From: Blastococcus xanthinilyticus
GTDB lineage: Bacteria; Actinomycetota; Actinomycetes; Mycobacteriales; Geodermatophilaceae
Direction of reading: 5' to 3'
Assembly: GCF_008124835.1 (NCBI RefSeq)
Contig: NZ_VNHW01000003.1
Location: 1 to 64,000, forward strand
Length of the DNA: 64,000 bases
Both the position numbers and the translations under genes were made by a program. Each line of letters starts with the position of its first letter. Position 1 is the stretch's first letter. Shown piece by piece: positions 60,386 through 64,000 of the stretch. The notes beneath the pieces are model-generated. The model did not search any database. It had not been told where the DNA came from and saw only the letters and a program-made list of their open reading frames with translations.

Positions 60386-61648
60386 TCAGACCCCGGCGGC
60401 GGCGTGCCGGCCGGTGCGCTCGGAGGCGCCCGGGCTGTCCTCGGTGGCGAGGTCGGCCTGCCACAGGTCGGGGCCGAACACCTCGTACTGGATGTCCCGC
60501 GCGGGGACGCCGCGGTCGATCAGCGCGCTGCGCACGCCCTGCATGAACGGCAGCGGCCCGCAGAGGTAGTAGACCGCTCCCTCGGGCAGGTCGACGGCGC
60601 CCAGGTCCATCACCCCGGCGTGCACCTCGGCCGGCAGGCTGCTCTGCCCGCCGTCCTCGAACCAGACGTGCGCGGTGCCGCCGGGGAGCGCGCGCAGATC
60701 GGCCAGCACCTGCTCGCGGAGCGCGAAGGACTCCTCGTCGGAGTCGGCGTGCAGCAGGGTGACCGGCAGCCGCGAGCCGGCGGCGGCCAGGTGGGAGAGC
60801 ATGCCCGCCATCGGCGTGATGCCGATGCCCGCGCTGGCGAAGACGACCGGGCGCCCGGAGTCGTCGAGCACCACGTCGCCGAAGGGCACCGACATGGTCA
60901 GCCGGTCGCCGACCTGGACCCGGTCGCACAGGTGGTTGGACACCTCGCCGTCCGGCTTGCCGCCGCCGTGCACCCGCTTGACCGAGAACTGGCGGTGCTC
61001 CCCGTCGTCGGCGCGGGTCAGGCTGTACTGCCGGGGCTGGCGGACGCCGTCGGGCATGGGCACCTGGACGGTCACGTACTGGCCGGGCAGCGAGGTCTTC
61101 ACCAGGCGGTTGTCCACCCGGCGCAGCCGGAACGTGACGACGTCGGGGGACTCCTGGACCTTCTCGGCCACCCCCCACTCGCGCCAGACCGACTCCGGCC
61201 GGACCCCGCGGGCGCTGTACAGCCCGCGCTCCTGGTTGATCAGCGCGTAGGCCATCAGCCAGTAGACCTCGTCCCAGGCGGCGGCGACCTCCGGCGTCAC
61301 GGCGTCGCCCAGCACGTCGACGATGGCCCAGAAGAGGTTGTCGTGGACGACGTCGTACTGCTCCGGGGTGACGCCGAGCGATGCGTGCTTGTGGGCGATC
61401 CGCGCGAGCAGGTGCTCGGGGACCTGCTCCGGCGTCTTCACCAGCGCACTGGCGAAGACGGCCACCGACCCCGCCAGGGCGACCTGCTGGGTGCCCTCCG
61501 CCTGGTTGCCGCGGTTGAAGACGCCGTCGAACAGCTCCGGGTGCGCGTCGAACAGGTGCGCGTAGAACCGCTTGGCGATCTCCTCGATGTTGTCCGCCAC
61601 CACCGGCAGCGTCGCCTCGATGACAGGACGGGATCGATCAGAGAGCAC
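60386..61648 (-). CDS. hmp: Flavohemoglobin (NO dioxygenase)
   Basis: The 420-residue protein has a full globin domain (IAKRFYAHLFDAHPELFDGVFN, HKHASLGVTPEQYDVVHDNL with the proximal His), an FAD domain with RQYSLT, and an NAD domain with FASAGIGITPMAGML and YYLCGPLPFMQGV. This is the canonical Hmp layout that turns NO and O2 into nitrate. The GTG start lies behind AAGGAGG. It is the first gene of a three-gene overlapping unit with the shorter flavohemoglobin and the DivIVA-like protein. No NO-responsive site was clearly identified upstream. Confidence 0.93.
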   Translation of the reverse strand: MLSDRSRPVIEATLPVVADNIEEIAKRFYAHLFDAHPELFDGVFNRGNQAEGTQQVALAGSVAVFASALVKTPEQVPEHLLARIAHKHASLGVTPEQYDVVHDNLFWAIVDVLGDAVTPEVAAAWDEVYWLMAYALINQERGLYSARGVRPESVWREWGVAEKVQESPDVVTFRLRRVDNRLVKTSLPGQYVTVQVPMPDGVRQPRQYSLTRADDGEHRQFSVKRVHGGGKPDGEVSNHLCDRVQVGDRLTMSVPFGDVVLDDSGRPVVFASAGIGITPMAGMLSHLAAAGSRLPVTLLHADSDEESFALREQVLADLRALPGGTAHVWFEDGGQSSLPAEVHAGVMDLGAVDLPEGAVYYLCGPLPFMQGVRSALIDRGVPARDIQYEVFGPDLWQADLATEDSPGASERTGRHAAAGV

Positions 61649-61830
61649 GTGGCCTCCTTGCCAGTCGACTAGCCCCCCGCTGGCGCGGTGACGTTCCGCT
61701 CGACGACCGCTACCCGGAGATCGGCATTCGAGTCCTCCGAGATCAGCCCGGGCGTGTCGCCGGGCCCGGCCCGGCGCCGGGGCCGGGCGCGGCGGCGGCG
61801 TCCACGGTGCCCGCACTAGGGTGTCCCGTC

Positions 61831-62409
61831 ATGCCCACCAGGTCAGCGCAGGAACCCGTGCGCACGGTCCGGGAGCTCGGTCTCCCCGCGCGGGCCGTGA
61901 CGGCCCTGACCCGCGCCGGTATCACCGACGCCGCGGCCCTGGCCGCCCTCACCCGGCGGGAGCTGGCGGAGGTCCCCGGCGTCGGGCCGGGGATGGTCGC
62001 CGCGATCCGGGCCGTGGTGCCCGAGCCGCCGGCCGTGCTGCCGCGCGCCGCGGCGCAGGAGCCGGGGGCCGGCGCCGACGACGACGAGTTCCCGCCGTCC
62101 CCGGCGATCCCGTCGTTCGATTCGCTGCGCGGTCCGCGGCGCCGGTCGGCGGTCGACCTGCTGCTGCCCGACGCCCCTGCGCCGCAGGAGCCCGCCGTCC
62201 CGTCGCCGCCGACCCCGGTCCCGGCCCCGCCCACGATCCGGTTCCCGGCGGCCGCGCCGGGCCCGGAGCACGCTCCGCCGCCGGTCCGGCCCCCGGACTA
62301 CGCCGACCTGCTCCGCCTCGGCGTGCACGTCGCCCGCGCGCTCGCCGTCGCCCCGGCCCGGATCACCGTCTGGTCGGTGGAGCACCTGCGCCGGCTGCTC
62401 GCGGGGTAG
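61831..62409 (+). CDS. Helix-hairpin-helix protein with proline-rich region
   Basis: The 192-residue protein has a helix-hairpin-helix unit at about residues 10-60 (LGLPARAVTALTRAGI, ELAEVPGVGPGMVAAIRAVV), as in the RNA polymerase alpha C-terminal domain and nucleotide excision proteins. A Pro/Ala-rich stretch follows, and a short basic helix ends the protein. A TAGGGT -10-like box (61817-61822) precedes the ATG by 8 nt, so leaderless. It probably binds DNA; no more can be said. It is followed by the polymerase gene after 45 nt. Confidence 0.7.
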   Translation: MPTRSAQEPVRTVRELGLPARAVTALTRAGITDAAALAALTRRELAEVPGVGPGMVAAIRAVVPEPPAVLPRAAAQEPGAGADDDEFPPSPAIPSFDSLRGPRRRSAVDLLLPDAPAPQEPAVPSPPTPVPAPPTIRFPAAAPGPEHAPPPVRPPDYADLLRLGVHVARALAVAPARITVWSVEHLRRLLAG

Positions 62410-62454
62410 CGGGGCGGCCGCCGCGCCGTCGGCCCGGTCGGCGAGACTGCGGCG

Positions 62455-64000
62455 GTGGACCGGGTGGTGCTCCGGCGGCGGGACGCCGTCGTGGAGGCGC
62501 ACGAGCTCGCCGTGGACGGCGGTACGTCGGCCGTCACGCGGTTCCCGGCCGAGGAGCTGGCCGGGCACGTCCGGGAGCGGGAGGCGGCCGGGATCCGCTG
62601 GGTGTGGGACGACACCACCCGCTGGTACCCGGCGCTGCTCGCGGCCGGCGTCCGGATCGAGCGCTGCACCGACCTGCGCCTCGCGCACGCGGTGCTGCGG
62701 CGGTCGCCGTTCCCCGACCAGGCGCTGCTGACCTGCGACGAGACCGCCGGCTGGGACCAGCTGCAGCCGGTCGGGCCGGTCGCCCCCGCGCTCTTCCCGC
62801 CGGAGGACCCGGCCGACCGGCTCGACCCGGTCGCCGAGCACACCCGCCAGCAGGCCGCGCTGGCCGCCGCACCGCGGTCGGAGCGGCTGGCGCTGCTGCT
62901 CGCCGCGGAGTCCGCCGGTGCCCTGGTGGCGGCGGAGATGACGCACGCCGGCCTGCCGTGGCGCGCCGACGTCCACTCCCGGCTGCTCACCGACCTGCTC
63001 GGGCCGCGGCCGCCCGGCGGGGGCCGGCCGGTGGTGCTCGAGCGGCTGCTCGGGGAGATCCGCGAGGCGTTCGGCGCCCCGGCCCTCAACCCGGACTCGC
63101 CGGCGGACCTGCTGCGGGTGCTGCGGGGGGCCGGCCTGCCGGTCGAGGACACCCGCTCGTGGACGCTCGAGCAGCTCGACCACCCCGGGGTGCCGCCGCT
63201 GCTGGAGTACCGGAAGCTCAGCCGCCTGCTCACCGCCAACGGCTGGAGCTGGCTGGACAGCTGGGTGCGGGAGGGCCGCTTCCGCGCCACCTTCCTCCCC
63301 GGCGGGGTGGTCACCGGGCGGTGGGCGTCCAACGGCGGCGGGGCGCTGTCCGTGCCGGTGCAGATCCGGCCGGCCGCGGTGGCCGACGACGGCTGGTGCC
63401 TCGTGGTCGCCGACGTCGCGCAGCTCGAGCCCCGGGTCCTGGCCGGCATGAGCGGTGACACGGCCATGGCGGAGGCCGCGCGCGCGTCGGACCTCTACGC
63501 GGGCATGGTCGCCGCGGGGGTGGTCGCGACCCGGGCGGAGGCCAAGCTCGGCATCCTGGGCGCGATGTACGGCGGCACCCGCGGCGAGAGCGGCCGGATG
63601 ATGCCCCGGCTGGCCCGCCGCTATCCCCGCGCCGTCGGCCTGGTCGAGGACGCCGCCCGCGAGGGCGAGCGGGGCGAGGTGGTGCACACCCTGCTCGGCC
63701 GCGGCTCGCCCCGGCCGGCCGGCCCGTGGGCCCGGCAGGCGACGGACGATGGGGATCCGGACGGCGTCCCGCGCGAGGACCGCGACCGCGCCCGCCGGGC
63801 CTGGGGCCGGTTCACCCGCAACTTCGTCGTCCAGGGGACGGGTGCGGAGTGGGCGCTGTGCTGGCTGGCCGACCTGCGCAACCGGCTCTGGCGGCTCGGT
63901 GGCACCGGGCCGCTCGACCAGCGGCCGCACCTGGTGTTCTTCCTCCACGACGAGGTGGTGGTGCACGCTCCCGAGCACCTCGCCGACGACGTGGCGGCGG
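62455..64000 (+). CDS. Family-A DNA polymerase (bifunctional 3'-5' exonuclease/polymerase), 5' part
   Basis: From a GTG at 62455 the frame is open to the window edge (515 residues, incomplete). It fits the actinobacterial bifunctional 3'-5' exonuclease/DNA polymerase group: a degenerate exonuclease-like N-terminal domain (no clear DIE motif), polymerase motif A as VVADVAQLEPRVLAG with the catalytic Asp, motif B with AKLGILGAMYGGTRG, and motif C as FLHDEVVVHA with the second catalytic Asp. It is shorter than PolA and lacks its 5' nuclease. It likely serves repair. The true start could be another GTG nearby. Confidence 0.88.
   Translation, partial: MDRVVLRRRDAVVEAHELAVDGGTSAVTRFPAEELAGHVREREAAGIRWVWDDTTRWYPALLAAGVRIERCTDLRLAHAVLRRSPFPDQALLTCDETAGWDQLQPVGPVAPALFPPEDPADRLDPVAEHTRQQAALAAAPRSERLALLLAAESAGALVAAEMTHAGLPWRADVHSRLLTDLLGPRPPGGGRPVVLERLLGEIREAFGAPALNPDSPADLLRVLRGAGLPVEDTRSWTLEQLDHPGVPPLLEYRKLSRLLTANGWSWLDSWVREGRFRATFLPGGVVTGRWASNGGGALSVPVQIRPAAVADDGWCLVVADVAQLEPRVLAGMSGDTAMAEAARASDLYAGMVAAGVVATRAEAKLGILGAMYGGTRGESGRMMPRLARRYPRAVGLVEDAAREGERGEVVHTLLGRGSPRPAGPWARQATDDGDPDGVPREDRDRARRAWGRFTRNFVVQGTGAEWALCWLADLRNRLWRLGGTGPLDQRPHLVFFLHDEVVVHAPEHLADDVAA

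Noticed and set aside
61650-61830. NO-responsive (NsrR-like) site upstream of hmp
   Set aside because: Some repeated GAGATC-type words are present, but I found no palindrome good enough to name.
1-64000. Mobile elements, prophage, CRISPR, tRNA or rRNA genes
   Set aside because: I saw no transposase motifs, terminal repeats, evenly spaced repeats, or RNA gene signatures.

Overview
The window is very GC-rich DNA with dense genes, many GTG starts, GTGA/ATGA gene overlaps and several apparently leaderless starts (a TANNNT-like -10 box 7-8 nt before the start codon). With the gene content (DUF222 protein, mycobacterial-type LigB ligase, NDMA-dependent alcohol dehydrogenase, F420/PPOX protein, DivIVA-like protein, aerobic cobalamin genes) this points to a soil or rock actinomycete. 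Geodermatophilaceae (Blastococcus, Geodermatophilus, Modestobacter) is my best guess, from style rather than a search. I see no IS element, CRISPR array, rRNA or tRNA.

Layout. 1-4.0 kb: a DUF222 gene end with an SOS box, a small membrane protein, cobG, and a stand-alone retron-like reverse transcriptase preceded by about 500 nt of gene-free, hairpin-rich DNA. 4.0-16.3 kb: a glycoside-use locus with a TetR regulator, an intracellular GH3 beta-glucosidase, a complete Opp/Dpp-type ABC importer, and a secreted GH3 enzyme on the opposite strand. 16.7-25.5 kb: a DUF4383 protein, a cobalamin riboswitch with cobN, a zinc alcohol dehydrogenase, a PPOX protein, and small membrane and START-like proteins. 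25.8-45.8 kb: a catabolic island with an NDMA-type alcohol dehydrogenase, a fused indolepyruvate ferredoxin oxidoreductase, an acyl-CoA dehydrogenase, a GAF/PucR regulator, a glycolate/lactate oxidase, a TRAP transporter, a complete branched-chain 2-oxoacid dehydrogenase (E1a, E1b, E2, E3), a CoA transferase resembling mesaconyl-CoA C1-C4 transferase, and a GntR/FCD regulator. 45.8-58.4 kb: mostly single housekeeping or stress genes (lipase, LacI regulator/MFS pair, LLM oxidoreductase, LigB, CitE-like lyase, GH13 alpha-glucosidase, quinone reductase/NmrA/AraC group). 58.5-61.6 kb: an overlapping group of two flavohemoglobins and a DivIVA-like protein. 61.8-64.0 kb: a helix-hairpin-helix protein and the start of a family-A DNA polymerase that runs off the window.

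How the genes work together. The TRAP importer, FAD-linked 2-hydroxyacid oxidase, 2-oxoacid dehydrogenase, CoA transferase and acyl-CoA dehydrogenase would form a route from an imported organic acid to acyl-CoA and its oxidation; the substrate is unknown. The first GH3 enzyme and the ABC importer look like one co-regulated unit for taking up and hydrolysing beta-linked oligosaccharides or glycosides. The most unusual item is the reverse transcriptase with its structured upstream region, a candidate retron-like system with no recognised ncRNA or effector.
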